Source of the DNA: Triops longicaudatus
Taxonomy: Eukaryota > Arthropoda > Branchiopoda > Notostraca > Triopsidae
NCBI GenBank assembly: GCA_022885665.1
Contig: JAGQDJ010000045.1
Coordinates: forward strand, 868,001 to 932,000
DNA: 64,000 bases
Direction: 5' to 3'
Made by a program: the position numbers and the translations under genes. This document shows, one piece after another, positions 48,746-61,561 of this stretch. Below the pieces are notes generated by a model, which was given only the letters and a program-made list of their open reading frames with translations, was not told the DNA's origin and did no database searches. How positions within the stretch are numbered: position 1 is the stretch's first letter; each line of letters opens with the position of its first letter.

Positions 48746-51129
48746 TATACTACTCTTTTCTCTTTTAATTGCACGTTTCATGAGTTTTAACTCAAGCCTA
48801 GAACTTTTCGAAGTGATTATAATTTCTTTGTGCAGCTGGCTAATGAAAATGTAATCTGCTCGTTTTATTGTCGATAAATCCATTTCACGAAAAATTGTTG
48901 CTCACTTAAATGAAAGCCTCCCTTCAGGTTTTTCTATGGGATCGAGAGTATTTATAAGAACCCAAAAGATAGTCTATGTAAGGCTCTTTGCCTTTTACTA
49001 AGAGACAGTCCTTTTTCCATCTCAAATGCAGAAAAATCTCCCTGAAACAAAATCTGTAAACTGTTGGGTTGACCAACAAGTCCGTTCCACCTTTCAACCA
49101 CTTTCGAATTGAAACAGCCCAGGTGTTTGAGTGCATATGTGCACTGTTTTGCTCATAACGAGTAAAGAGGGTCTCTCACTTAATATTTTTTCAAGTTTGG
49201 TGATTCCCGACCTTGAAGCCACTGTACATTTTTTCCAAGGTTGGGATCGTTCCAGAGATGACACTACTATCACACTCATGTTTTAACCATTTAATACGGG
49301 AATTCGTTGCAGGAATCACTACGGACGAATTAATGCGAAACTAAAACTTTCAGACCTTTACTTAGGAAATCCTACTTGAAATCTCAGAACTCGCCATGGG
49401 GCTATTCAGGCTATGTAATCAGGAGCTTAGCAGTAAAAGGAAATACTATTTAGATTTTGCCACTGTATATGTAGTTACCAGTGTATATACTAGAGACATT
49501 TAGATAGAAAGCATTTAGTATACCTTTTGTTCATATGTTGCATTACTTCACTAAATATTCTACACAATTGTTAACACTAGTTTCATTATCTCATAACTAA
49601 CAGTCTATACACTTATTAAGCGCGAAATAAATCGTTAATTGGTTTAGCAATGAAAACACATGTGAAATACTGCATTAATCATCCCCGGATTAGAACACCC
49701 CGCTGAAGTGTGCCGGAGTTTTCCCTAAAGGGTAACGTTATATAAATCACTGACGCGATTATAGGAGTTTCTTCTCAGTTCGCCTCGTCTTCCGAGTTTT
49801 CTTGTTAAACTTTCTCCTTTTTAATTGGGATTTCAGCTTTGGGAAACATTTGAACCAAAAATAGCATGACAGAATTGTGTAGAAGCCGTGCTCAACACTC
49901 GTATATTTGTCAAGGAGAAAAGTACTTCGCACACTTCCATTAAATCTGTATTTACAGACCGTATGTTACCTTTTCTGACTGTGACATTAGTAAATTATGT
50001 TAGTCATTGCTAAGGTTGTGGGAAACACATATAGCAATCTTCACTTTCCTTGACCATATTTATACATAAAAGCTTCATTGTTTTACCCAAATAATGTAGG
50101 CCTCGCATGTCCGTTAGGCTGTCTTCACAAGGGCATTTTTTTCCCTTGTAATGTACACAGTAATTCAATACAAGAAGTCGTCAGGTAGTCAGAAGGCAAA
50201 ATTCCTGGAATAGAACTTAAACTTACGAGAACCCGTGTGGACCAACTTGACTTGCTCGGTATACCGAAAAAATATTATAAGAAAACTATTGTTTGCAATA
50301 GCCACAGAATAGCCTTGGGCACAGTAACAACGTAATCTCCTTGAAGCTAATTCTTTTGACCTTTCACCTATTTTGGAATGAATTTCCCATGCTACCCGCC
50401 ACTACATCTTAAACAGCACATTTCAGCAGCTAAAATTGTGAAACTGTCGTGAACGATTTCGGACACAGTACTTAACGATTCATACAGATTATTGCACTAA
50501 AATGTATGATTTAAAAATACCTCACCCGTGCATCGAGAAAATTCTATTTTGCTTTTTCGGTCGATAAGTTGAAAACTTTGAGGACATTCTGGCAATTACT
50601 AAATAAGTTTTTAGCTAATATGTCGACGATTTTGTCAAGCTATTATTTTTCTTCACTTTACCTTCGAAACAGACTTACAAAATGTTTAACAGTTTTTGCG
50701 AAATCTTTCACAGCAGTTTACTAGAGAACTTGGCCATTAAAGGAAAGTGGTATACAGTGGCCTCAAAGCAAAGTTTTGATTCCGCGCCGAAAGATGGACT
50801 ATACCGCTGTAAATGATCGCCATATTTAGCTTTATTATTTCTACGAGGGACACAACGCTTCAGAAACGTCTGAAAAAAATAAGTTTATGTTCCTCAAGAT
50901 CTAAAAGAAGGCGTGCTTCTAAGTTTTTTTTACACAGTTTCGCGATTTAATTTTTTTAGTTCAAAATGGCGATCGATAGGGTCGCACTTTAAGGGTAGAC
51001 ACAGACAAACTAACAACACTGGAGGATTCAAACTTGCACTCAACAGTTCAGAAGATATACACGAATGTCTGTATGTAATAGGGGAGTCTAGTGATACACC
51101 TGAAATCCGCTGGTTACGTAAGAAGACCA

Positions 51130-51315
51130 GACTTGTGGCCCGGCACCTGCTGAGCCATAGAACACAGGCGTACCGCATGGGTTCGATTTCCCGATAGAAA
51201 CTGTTGAAACTTTCCTGAATGTTTTAATGAACCCACCTTAAAGTCCTAACAGTCCTCAAAAAAATTCCCGTCTTAGAAAAAGAAATCGTTTGAAAATTGA
51301 CCTCAAAGTTGTTCA

Positions 51316-51358
<43 letters not shown>
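51130..51358 (+). mobile_element. SINE-like element with tRNA-type promoter and poly(A) tail
   Basis: A tRNA-like head, tgtggcccggcacctgctg...caggcg...ggttcgatttcccg, contains an A-box-like block near 51135 and a B box ggttcgatttc at 51180-51190. About 130 bp of body ends in a 40-base A run (51319-51358). That order matches tRNA-derived SINEs. Cloverleaf pairing is poor, so this is not a functional tRNA gene. Flanking direct repeats were not found. Confidence 0.45.
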
Positions 51359-51361
<3 letters not shown>

Positions 51362-53249
51362 AGACGATCTGAGAGAAAGAAAGTTTTGATGCAACCTAAT
51401 CGTAGGGCTGATGTGATGCAACAAAATGTTTCTAATGCTATTTAGTAAAATTTGCTACTTACAGAGATTTTTTTAAAGAATTTTGAGTAAAAATCGGAAC
51501 GGAATTGATCAACCTAATATTTAGCGTTTTTCTAAAAAATGCCTTTAGAATGTGACGTTTTTATATGACCACCTTAAAAGTAAGGTAAGAAAATGCATCT
51601 AGATATGACCAACCCTGGAATTTATGTTCACTGAACAGGAAGGCGGGCTTTCAAATCATGAAAATCTAGCCTCTACTTAAAAAAAAACCTGCCCACACTC
51701 CATATACCAATTTGACAAATGTGGTATTTTCGCTCCACTTTCCTTTCCTCAAAACGAGTGAAACATCACTTAAATGACACAAATCCACAGCTCTTTATAT
51801 TTTTAAACATCTCAAAATTTTCTCACGAATTAAAGTTTACTGCACAAATCTCTGACGGCTTATAAGTTGTCAACAAATTACAAGTAAATTCGCATTAGCT
51901 TGTCCTGTAATATTTGTCGATGACTGCTTCGTCACTCGATTTTGCACAGAGTCAAATCAAGCTAATACACCAAACTTGAGGTATTTATATAATTAAAAAT
52001 TAGGTAATTAAACAGGTAATTACGATGGGTTGCAAAGGCTGAGTTCCTCGAACGAGTCGCGATTAAAAGTTCCTCGCGTACGCACGCCTTTAATGTACTC
52101 CCGCACCGTGTGTAATGAAGACCATAAGGAAATACTTTTCCGTTCGTGTGAGCAAATTAACTACAAAACACGGTTTTATTCGACTACCGAGTATGAGAAT
52201 ACCCGCAAAACCTACTTATTCTTGTTTTCACACTTTAATACACGCGTATTACAGAACGCATTCCCGCATAACTTATACCATTAGAATGCGTTATAAAAAC
52301 TTATCGATGTTCGTCAGGACCACCTTCCAAAAGAATTATCCAAACAGTATAAGAATAAAGTTAGATTAATCAGAAATAAATAGTAATGCATTAAAAGGGA
52401 TAAATATGTATCGAATTGAAATTACATTAAAATTATAATTATTTATCAAATCGAAATTCCCAATGTGGATAATATTTGCAATGTTCTACGTCTAAAAATC
52501 CAGCAATAAGATTCAGTGACGGGCGCAGAGATCTGCATACTCTTGCAGTAAACGTCGATTTTCGCTCCATCGCAATCACTTGTGCAAATGAAAAAGCGCG
52601 GGCATGTGCTGACGTCACGAGAAATTGTTTATCCCTGCAAAGTACTACTGTTTTCAATGTTAAACTACATGATGCAAAATACTTTCAGTAAACAGGCATT
52701 ACATTTTACTAAAAACCAAAAAGACAGATAAAGTGAATGTCAGGTGGGAAGATAGAATTCAGGAGAGATACCGTCTGCGTCGGCGTTTGATGTTATTTTC
52801 CTATGAAAGATTGACTTTGTTGTGACAGCAATAAATCATCTTTACTCGATTGCCGACTGACACTTAGAACGAAAGCCAGCGACATTACTAACCTTGCATA
52901 AAATCAGTTCAGTCCAGGAAAACTCCACTCACTCTCCACGCCAGTGATGTGACAAATCTGGAAGCCAGACGTTCCAACTCGGCAGGTTGTAGTCTCGACT
53001 TAATTACAATTGCTTAACCCCAAAAAGAGCTTCCAGCCTCCAAATGTAGCAATGGTACTCCAAACAGCATTTGCCAAAGCAACTTGGAGCGTAAATCACT
53101 TAGCAAATCGTGTCAGAAACCAGCAAAAGTGTCAATACATTATTTGTTTCGAAAATTTATATCTTAACTATCGCCATCTAGCAGACGTGTACATAACTAT
53201 TATGCAAACATGAATTCATGTTCACAAGAAACAAATCCATCACACAAAA

Positions 53250-54046
53250 ATGGGTAAAGTACTGTCGACTGTAACAAAGCCATTCAGAAATTTTGCAGTA
53301 GAGGCAAGGGCTCATAAAGTAATCTCTCAAGGCAAACCCAAACCTGCACCATGGCATCCCTCTGTAGAGAGACAACTCGAACAGATAAAGCAAGGTATTC
53401 TGTCTTTAAAATTGTGTTTTGAAATTACATAGTCTTACGAGGTGGTTGTTAAATATATGTTTTCTAGATGTTCCAGAATTGTCGCATTTCTTGGAACAAA
53501 AAGACCGGTCATTGGATGATATGTTAAAAAAGGTTTACGTTATTTCCGAAGATAAACCACTAGCGGTGAGCATTTTCATATTTTTCATTGTAGTTAGAGT
53601 TTATCTTACTACGAATTAACCTTTTGTAGAGAAAACCGGTGGATCGCGAAAATACCACTCGTCAGCTGCCACAAAGAAGAAGCCTCGTCGAGGAACCAGA
53701 GTATGGCTTCCAAGAGCCTCAGAATGTCCCAGTGGGCAAAATTACCATCCGACAAGCGATGCTTCTCCTTTCTGCATATCAGACCCACTCGGATCCGAAA
53801 GACGTTGAGTCCTTAGCCCTTAAATATAATCTTGACTTGGACAAAACTAGTAAACATGCATTACGTAATCTATGACAGTTGATTTACTCATTCGTTTCTA
53901 TAGGAAACATTGTCAAATATTTCAGGACGTTCGAACTTTATATGCCAGAAAACGTAAAAGATGCTCGCATAATGTCCAAAGACGTATTGAAGTTCATACC
54001 GTCAGGATCGACAACGGAATCTGGAGCGAATAATAAAGTTTCCTGA
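53250..54046 (+). CDS. NDUFAF4: Complex I assembly factor NDUFAF4 (4 exons)
   Basis: Mitochondrial assembly factor for NADH dehydrogenase (Q module intermediates, acts with NDUFAF3). Exons 53250-53394, 53468-53565, 53630-53849, 53904-54046; 606 nt, 201 aa (human 175). Start MGKVLSTVTKPFRNF mirrors the human MG...RNF N terminus. Seen: PAPWHPS, LDDMLKKVYVISEDKPL, GKITIRQAMLLLSAY, LDKTRNIVKYFRTFELYMP, the family's conserved C-terminal block. It is slightly longer than human in the middle and at the C terminus. AATAAA follows the stop by about 29 bases (54075). EED begins 600 bp downstream on the same strand; no sign of co-transcription. Confidence 0.92.
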
Positions 54047-54074
54047 TATTTTTTGAGAATTAGCGTATTGTAGT

Positions 54075-54080
54075 AATAAA
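54075..54080 (+). terminator. poly(A) signal of NDUFAF4
   Basis: AATAAA within taataaaataaacgtg, 29 bases past the stop codon. Confidence 0.65.
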
Positions 54081-54647
54081 ATAAACGTGTCTTTATGAAT
54101 TTATTTTGAATAGTCTTGTTGATTTCGTTCTTGGTGTGACTTTACGATAGTTACTGTTGTTATCATTATTTGTTGTAGAATTAGGAGTAGTAGCAGCTTT
54201 AGGAGTATACCCTGCGTGGAAAGGAAACAAAACAAAAGGTTGAACATGGCGCTTTAACGGATTAATCGAATCGAAAAGAAAAATTGAATCGATAAACATT
54301 CTTTGGAATGAGTTCTTTGTTTTTGTGTTTTGAATTGACGGCTCCCTATCGTCCTAGAACATAACCTGTTAAATCCAAAGGAAATAAAGAAATTTGGAAG
54401 AAGTTTGGTTCCGTTCATCCGATATAGCAATCACCCATCAGCATTTAGCTATCTGATCCGGTTAGGTATCCAGTGCATGTGCTTGATGTTTTATTTAGAA
54501 GGTGAAGTTCAGAATTTTCATTATTTTACGAGCCTTGGCGCTCGCGAGCAATTAAATACAAAAGAGAATCGAAGCAGTAAGAAACCTTAGGGAATTAACT
54601 TACCGATAATAAAAAATCCTCGGTATACATTATTGTGATAAGTAAAT

Positions 54648-56301
54648 ATGAAGCGATCACAGGAAAATACAAGTATTGATGCTGAGGATTCAGGAGATGA
54701 AGTAGTAAGTTGCGCGATTTTTTAGCACTTTTGCTTTTTGAGCATTGACCAGTTTTTATAAAATTAATTATTAATTTAGACTCATTTCGATTATGATTGT
54801 AAGTGCTCTCCACTATTAACTCAGGCTATTATACATTTTCTCAGGAAACCTCAAGCATCGGTAGTACTTCTACCATTGACACTGCTTCTCGTAGTGATAC
54901 TCCTACACAGATAGCCAACAAAAGAGCACGGAAAAATCGTAGAAAAGCTATCAGATCCAGTAGACTCGCATATCAGTTCAAGTAAGTTCACCGTTTCCTA
55001 ATTTCGTTTAAATGTAATCCTGTTTTGTATCTCACGTCGTTTTGTTAGTTGCTACGTGAAAGAAAACCATGGACAAAATATTTTTGGGGTCCAGTTCAAC
55101 CACGTTCTCAAAGAAGGGCAGCCGTTGATATTCGCCACTGCCGGGAGTAATCGTGTAACAATATACGAGTGCCCTGAGGGGGGTGGAATTCGAATTTTAC
55201 AGTGTTACGCCGACCCGGACGTAAGTTTGACTCATAAAAACTTGTTCAGCGACTTAAAAATCCCTTAAATGCTCCGTGGCAGTATGGTCTCGATTGTTAT
55301 ATAAACAATCAAAAAGCTTGCTTTGCTCTTTCTCCTATTTTTGAAAAGTACTCGCTATTTTTTCAGTCGTTTTTTTTTTACTTCCTGAAGCGTTTTACAG
55401 TTACGTTTCTAACGGAGTGTGAATTTTCGCGTTTGTTTGGCAGCCAGAAGAACTCTATTACACGGTCGCCTGGTCCTACGATGAAGAAACAGGAAAGCCA
55501 TTGTTGGCAGCGGCAGGATCCAGAGGCATTATTCGGTTGTTTAGTCCAGCAGCCATGCTTTGCATCAAACATTACATAGGTAAATTAAGTTTGTGTCTTG
55601 AGTTCACCCTAGTTTCTTTTCTCTTCGTTTTGTCCGTTAAACAAAAAAAAATTGCTTGAGAATCTTCATTTTACAAGAAAAAAAAAAAAAAAAAAAAAGA
55701 AAGAACGCGAGGGAAAAACAAAAGAAATAAAGACAGATTCGAATTCTCGAGTACCGTTGAGAGTCGCATGCTTCCTAATCGACCCCTTTTTGCGGACTTC
55801 TTTGTCTTCGATATAGGACATGGTCATGCAATTAACGAAATCGCATTTCATCCTTTGGAGCCGTCCTTATTATTGTCCGTGTCAAAAGACCATACTTTAC
55901 GGCTGTGGAATATTCGGACCGACCAATGTATTGCCATTTTTGGTGGAGTAGAAGGACATCGAGATGAAGTGTTGAGTGCTGTAAGCTTTTCTCACTTATT
56001 TATGATTTTCTTAAAAGTACTAAAAAACAAACAGGATGTTTGAATAAGCTAGAAACCTGTTACGTTAACATTCAAGCATTTTAGTGTTATATCGTTAACC
56101 TGACTTGCAGGGAAAAAGAAGACATAAGACCTTGTCGCATTTTGCGCTTGAAAAACGCTTCTGTTATGAAATTTTATGACAAAACTTAGTTGCTATGTAG
56201 TTTTAAATGCTTTTTGAATAGCTATGATGCATATGGCTTAGATTTATGACGTGCTGATTATAAAGAAAGGACTCAATGCAAAAAGGCTTGATCTTAAGAG
56301 T

Positions 56302-56369
<68 letters not shown>

Positions 56370-57262
56370 GCAGGATTTCGACACAAACGGTACCAAAATA
56401 ATTTCGTGTGGAATGGATCATTCCATTAAAATTTGGCGTTTGGATAAACCGGATATGCAAGAAGCGATCCAGTCTTCTTACACGTTCCAAATGAATAAAA
56501 GCCGGGGACCTTTTAAAACAGTGCGCGAACATTTTCCGGATTTTTCCACGCGCGACATTCACCGCAACTACGTCGACTGCGTTCGTTTGATTGGTGATTT
56601 CGTTCTTTCCAAAGTAAAAGATCCCTTTCCTTTTTATTTTACAAATGGTGTCTATTAACTCTTTTTAGTTATCTTTTTTTTCGAAATTCGAGTTTTCAAT
56701 ATTCATTCACTGTAAATCATTCCGTACTTTGTTTTTTACTTTTAAAGTTAACAAAAGATATTAACGACTTTTCTGTACGCAGTCATGCCAGAACAGCATC
56801 ATCTGCTGGAAACCAGGAAATCTGCAAGACACGGAATTAAAGCATAACCAAAACGACGTGACTCTCATCCATTGCTTTGACTATCGTGACTGTGAGATCT
56901 GGTTCATGCGTTTTTCTGTCGATGCGTGGAATAAGGTAAGCAAGAAATACAAAACGAAAATCAATCTCTCTGAAATTGAAGCAGATTGATAATCACAGCT
57001 ATCATCCTTTTTTCCCCATTGATCGACAAAAAAAAAAAAAAAAAAAAAAAAAAAGGTTTTGGCGTTGGGTAACCAAGCAGGAAAGACCTACGTATGGGAC
57101 CTGGACTTGGAGGATCCGAAAGCGGCTCGTCACATTGTTCTCGGTCACCCTAAATGCACGTCAGCCATTCGACAAACGGCACTCAGCCGAAACGGCAACG
57201 TGCTAATTTGCGTCTGTGACGATGGAACCCTCTGGCGATGGGACCGCCAACATTTTCCGTAA
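54648..57262 (+). CDS. EED: Polycomb protein EED / extra sex combs (8 exons)
   Basis: WD40 subunit of Polycomb repressive complex 2; binds H3K27me3 and stimulates EZH2 in the nucleus. Exons 54648-54704, 54845-54981, 55049-55220, 55444-55579, 55817-55980, 56374-56613, 56783-56935, 57056-57262; 1266 nt, 421 aa (human 441). The first about 65 residues are Ser/Thr/Asp- then Arg/Lys-rich. The WD40 propeller follows: IFGVQFN, FATAGSNRVTIYE, PLLAAAGSRGIIR, GHGHAINEIAFHP, LLSVSKDHTLRLWNI, FGGVEGHRDEVLSA, SCGMDHSIKIW, FPDFSTRDIHRNYVDC, CWKPGN, WFMRFSV, LALGNQAGKTYVWDL, LICVCDDGTLWRWDR. Of the human aromatic cage (F97, Y148, W364, Y365), Phe, Tyr and Trp are kept and the last is Phe (WF). The exon 8 acceptor sits right after 27 A's, and the exon 6 acceptor right after a TTA microsatellite. 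Confidence 0.96.
55678..55699. repeat. poly(A) run in EED intron 4
   Basis: About 22 A's (55679-55698) in the intron 55580-55816. Harmless position away from the splice sites. Confidence 0.8.
56304..56369. repeat. (ATT)22 microsatellite at an EED splice acceptor
   Basis: Pure ATT trinucleotide repeat of 66 bp ending directly in gcag before exon 6, so the repeat takes the place of the polypyrimidine tract. Confidence 0.95.
57028..57054. repeat. 27-base poly(A) run immediately before EED exon 8
   Basis: Homopolymer of A running up to the ag|GTTTTGGCG junction at 57055/57056. A normal pyrimidine tract (cctttttt.cccc) lies upstream of it at about 57005-57018. Confidence 0.95.
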
Positions 57263-59236
57263 TTAACATGATTGAGACAAAACCGTTAGGAGATAAAGAA
57301 CCGTGCTAGCCTACGTGACTGTTTTCCTTATTTTGTACTATTTCTGGCTCAAAATACAAGAAAATTGACTTTTGACAGAATAATTGGTGGATAGAAAAAT
57401 GGAAGTGTCGCTTGGTTTCCTTACATTCCCATTGCCACGACCATTCCTCGAGTGAGAAAACGTGAGAATTCGCACGTGAATTACAGGGATAGCCCACATT
57501 CCCCTCGAAATCGTAACCCTTCTGCGAAAGGAGGCCAAAAAATTCCCTCACGCACGTTTCTTATTAAAATTCTCCCCTTTTTTCCTGTTCCGTAAGTGGG
57601 TGAATATTGGGTGTCCCTTAAGATAAAGCCTAGTGGCAATGGTTGGCTCTTCGAAAGTGTGCGGAAAGTCTAGGGTTTGGTACTAGAGGATGGGCACGTG
57701 GGAGTTAAGTAAGGAGGATTTTGGTCCGCACGTAGCGCATTTTTTCAGGGCGGAGCTTGTATCTTGTGCCCAAAAAAAGAAACAAATGTAAGCGTTAGTG
57801 TTAAAGAACCTATCCCTGCTTGCATAGGAAAAGTTGTGACCGTTATGTGACCTAGTGCAGGATCGGCGGGAGTCCGTTCCCTCTTCTATAAGGTGTAGAA
57901 CTTGCTCTTTTACTCGGAAGGCCAATGACGGCCCCCTGCAACTGTAAAGGAGAGCCTAAACTCCCGTAGCCTGGGTACTCTATGACATTCATAAAATTCT
58001 GCTTAAGTATGCATTGCAACCTGATCAGCTATCTCGGCCCGCCTAGAGTGAAACCGAGCATTATTTTAAAACCAAGAAAAAGAGGAGATAAAAGGAGGCA
58101 TTATGTATGAAAACAATATCGAGATTCTGTTAGGAATCTTAGGAGCGTTCACCGCAACATTTGATGCTGTTAGTTTCTCAACGGGTTCTTTTTAGGCAAA
58201 AACAATTTATGGCAAGGCTGTAGACAAGCTGGCATACGCAGGCCAGACAAACAGATGGGGCTCACGTAAGCGTTTGTCTAATCGAAACCGGTCTGAGCTC
58301 CTTGAACTTGAGAAAAAGTACAATGCCACTTGTTACTCAACATTCGGTACACAAGGTGCAGAATATACTGTACTATACAACCGTTAGGCAAACTTCGAAG
58401 TAACGCGGGAAACTTCACCTCGTTTTAATTGGGGCTTATTTGTTTAATGCAAAGAGACTTTAGACTGATGGTTTGTTGGATCCTGTCGAGTTTGTGTATT
58501 GCCGTGTTTGAAAGGTAGAACTAGGAAGAATGCAACCGCTTGGTCACGATGACGTTCCTTTTCTTGCATTCATGATGTTTTCTGTTGCCCTTTAGCCTAA
58601 TCTAGACTGCATTAGGAATGTAGAGCCTACACAACAGTGGCAAATGGAGGGGGTTTTGAAGCGATGAGCGAATGCGTCTGGGGGCATTTTTCTTTAAGGA
58701 GGTGAAAATGTAGGGTAGCCTACTTTAGCGCAATAGCTGGTCAGGAAAACGGTGTTGGCTGGCGCAAGAGCGGAGCTGAGCGGGAAAAAGTAGTCACCCC
58801 ACACACCTGACAGGGAAACGGGAACTGAAAAAAGGAAGACCATTGGTAAGATAGGCTACGCACGAAAGTCTTGGTCAGATGCTTAGTGCAATCTTATCCT
58901 CCTCTTAGTTGCAAGCTACAACTTCGGTCAGGTGGATGTATTTGCTCATCCAACTCTCTCCCAAATCCGATCGGAATAAAGGCAGAGAGACTTTTTGACC
59001 TGGGTCCCAGTTACCCAGTAGAGTTATTGCCTTGTACACTGGCAATGTGAGCGCAAAACTGGTCGAGGCGCTTTTTATCACTTAATCTTCGGGTTGTCGA
59101 AAGAGTGCTGACCAACTAAAAGTGACGATACCTGTCGGACAAACTGTTGAAGTGGTTTGACTCGCATTTTCCGAAAACAAGAAGACTTTAAGTGAACTTC
59201 GTTGCGTGACATTCTTAGAGCACATTTTCCAGAAAA
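57263..59236. other. spacer between EED and the GMC genes
   Basis: No gene recognised. Upstream part is mixed AT/GC; 58700-59230 presumably holds the 5' UTR and promoter of the first GMC gene. Frames on the minus strand at 59078-59577 are antisense shadows of the GMC exon. Confidence 0.6.
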
Positions 59237-61561
59237 ATGGTGTTCATCGAAAAGTTGTTCACCCGCATTCCGATTTACACCATTCCCACCTCGCAAGTTT
59301 TTGCGGGATATGTGCGATATGGCATCCAGGCCGCGTGGCTTTTCCCGTTTTTCTTGATCATGTTGGCGATGTACCGCCACGACGATGTTGCACCAAACGA
59401 AAGATTGAAGGAGAAATTGATCTTCGAGCGCGAATACGACTTCATCGTCGTGGGTGCCGGTTCGGGAGGCGCGGTAGTCGCCAACCGTTTAACAGAAATA
59501 CCAGATTGGACCACTTTGCTCATAGAAGCTGGCACAGATGGCAATTTTCTTACGGACGTTCCAGCTTTTGCCTCCATTAACCAGTTGACTTATTACGACT
59601 GGAAGTACCAAACAGAGCCACAAGAAAGAGCGTGTCTAGGTTTCAACGACCGACGCTGCAACTGGCCGCGAGGAAAAGTTCTTGGCGGGAGTTCGGTAAT
59701 AAACAGAAACGAAATTAAAAAGAATGCTTTTGTTATATAAATGATTAAGGAAAAAGCGAACATCAACTCGGCTTTAAAGAAATAAAGATACCTTTGCTTT
59801 TAACTCCCTTACTGCACGGCAATCTTTAACTCGAATCATGAACCGTTGACTGTGACCGTCTAGAACTCATCTGAATATGTAAAGGAGGGCCGTAAAATGT
59901 TGTGTAGTCAACCGTCGAAAAACAAGGCATCTTGAGTTGATGGTGAAAGCTTTATTGACAGTGACTCTGCAAGTGCCCAGCAAGTTGAAATAGTATTACT
60001 CGAATAAATTTTATAGACACATTAAATAACGTCAACATTTTCCTTTTTATAGGTGCTGAACTACATGCTTTACGTGCGTGGCAATCGACGAGACTATGAC
60101 AATTGGGCTGCTGCGGGCAATACTGGCTGGGGCTGGGATGACGTGTTGCCGTATTTCAAGAAGTCCGAAGATCAGAGGAATTCCGAATACGCTCAAGATT
60201 CCAAATACCATGCAACTGGTGGATACTTGACGATTGAAACGCCACCTTACCGCACCGAACTAGTGGACGCTTTCTTAGACGGAGCACAAGAGCTGGGCTA
60301 CAAAGTTGGTGACATTAACGGCGCCACCCAAACTCTCTTTACCCATCCGCAAGGCACTCTGCGCGATGGAGCACGTTGTTCGACCGAAAAGGCATTCTTG
60401 CGTCCAGCCCGTAGCCGTACAAATTTGCACTTGGCCAAAAAATCCACCGTCATGAAGATCTTAATCAACCCCGACACGAAAAAGGCCTACGGCGTAAAAT
60501 TCATCCGTTTTGGCAAAATTCATACCATCATCGCTCGCAAAGAGGTTATTCTCAGCGCCGGGGCCATCAATAGTCCCCAACTTTTGATGCTGAGTGGTGT
60601 AGGGCCAAAGAATCATCTCGAGAGCCTAGGAATCAGCGTCATCAAAGATTTACCCGTGGGTAATAATTTGCAAGATCACATCGCTGTCGGAGGACTGTTG
60701 TTCACCATTGATAAACCCATTACCATTAAGGAAGGTAGATTGCTCAAATTCGGCAACGTTGTGAATTACACGATGTACCGGAACGGTCAGTTAACAGTAC
60801 TAGGTGCTGTTGAAGGATTAGCCTTTTTGAACACTAAGTACGCAGATCCAACGTTAGACTTCCCTGACATGGAATTTCACTTCGTTTCCGGCTCCCCCGC
60901 CTCAGACGGCGGTACTAATGTCCGAAACAACTACAACATCCGGGATGACGTTTGGCGCAAGTTCTACGATCCAGTCCAGAAGTTGGAAGTTTTCTCAATC
61001 AATCCGACGCTCTTACGTCCCCAAGCTAAAGGAACCATTCGTTTACGCAACACCAACCCCTTTGAACCTCCGGTAATCGATCCTCAATACTTGACTGTGG
61101 ATCAAGACGCGAAAATTTTGGTCGAAGGAGTAAAGCAGGCATTGCAGCTCACGCAAACTAACGCGTTCAAACGCTTGAACACCCAGTTGTACACCGCCCC
61201 TTACCCTGGTTGCGAAAACATCGCCTTTGCTAGTGACGAGTACTGGGATTGCCTGGTGCGGCAAATGACTATCACGTTCTACCACTTTAGTTGTACGTGC
61301 AAAATGGGACCTTCAACTGATTCCACTGCGGTAGTTAGTCCCCAGCTGCTCGTGCACGGAATCGAAAACCTACGGGTTGTCGACGCAAGCATATTTCCGG
61401 ACGTAGTCTCGGGAAATACGAACGCTCCCGTTATCATGATTGGCGAAAAGGCTTCAGACATGATCAAAGATAAATGGCTGGGCCAGCGGAAAAGAAGTAT
61501 GCACTTCGATGGAAATGAAACAGATTCCTCGGTTGCTATCAACGCAACACAAGCAAGCTGA
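59237..61561 (+). CDS. GMC oxidoreductase 1 (glucose-dehydrogenase-like), 2 exons
   Basis: FAD-dependent glucose-methanol-choline oxidoreductase; substrate unknown, arthropod members oxidise sugars, alcohols or ecdysteroids. Exons 59237-59695 and 60053-61561; 1968 nt, 655 aa. An N-terminal hydrophobic segment (WLFPFFLIMLAMY, about residues 34-46) suggests a signal anchor. The FAD-binding Rossmann motif DFIVVGAGSGGAVVANRL (about residue 72) is followed by LLIEAG, then GKVLGGSSVLNYMLYVRGN (GMC signature 1), GAINSPQLLMLSGVG (signature 2), and the catalytic His in FYHFSCTCKMGP and Asn in SGNTNAPVIMI. The His-Asn pair is intact, though HFSCTCKMG departs from the common HPxGTCKMG. The single 357-bp intron is phase 0 inside signature 1 (GGSS|VLNY). 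Followed 1.6 kb later by a paralogue in the same direction. Confidence 0.95.

Larger units (their letters stand above)
47263..53249. other. 6-kb spacer with TIR and SINE-like elements
   Basis: Upstream of the HTH gene (promoter side) to NDUFAF4. Holds a pogo-like TIR element (48003-48745) and a SINE-like element (51130-51358). No protein-coding gene recognised; open frames are short. Several tracts carry decayed element-like words but no clear boundaries. Confidence 0.5.

Noticed and set aside
51100..51200. Functional tRNA gene
   Set aside because: B box present but acceptor and D stems do not pair; better read as a SINE head.
59206..59580. Frames overlapping GMC 1 exon 1 on both strands
   Set aside because: Shadows of the GMC reading frame, which alone shows the FAD motif.
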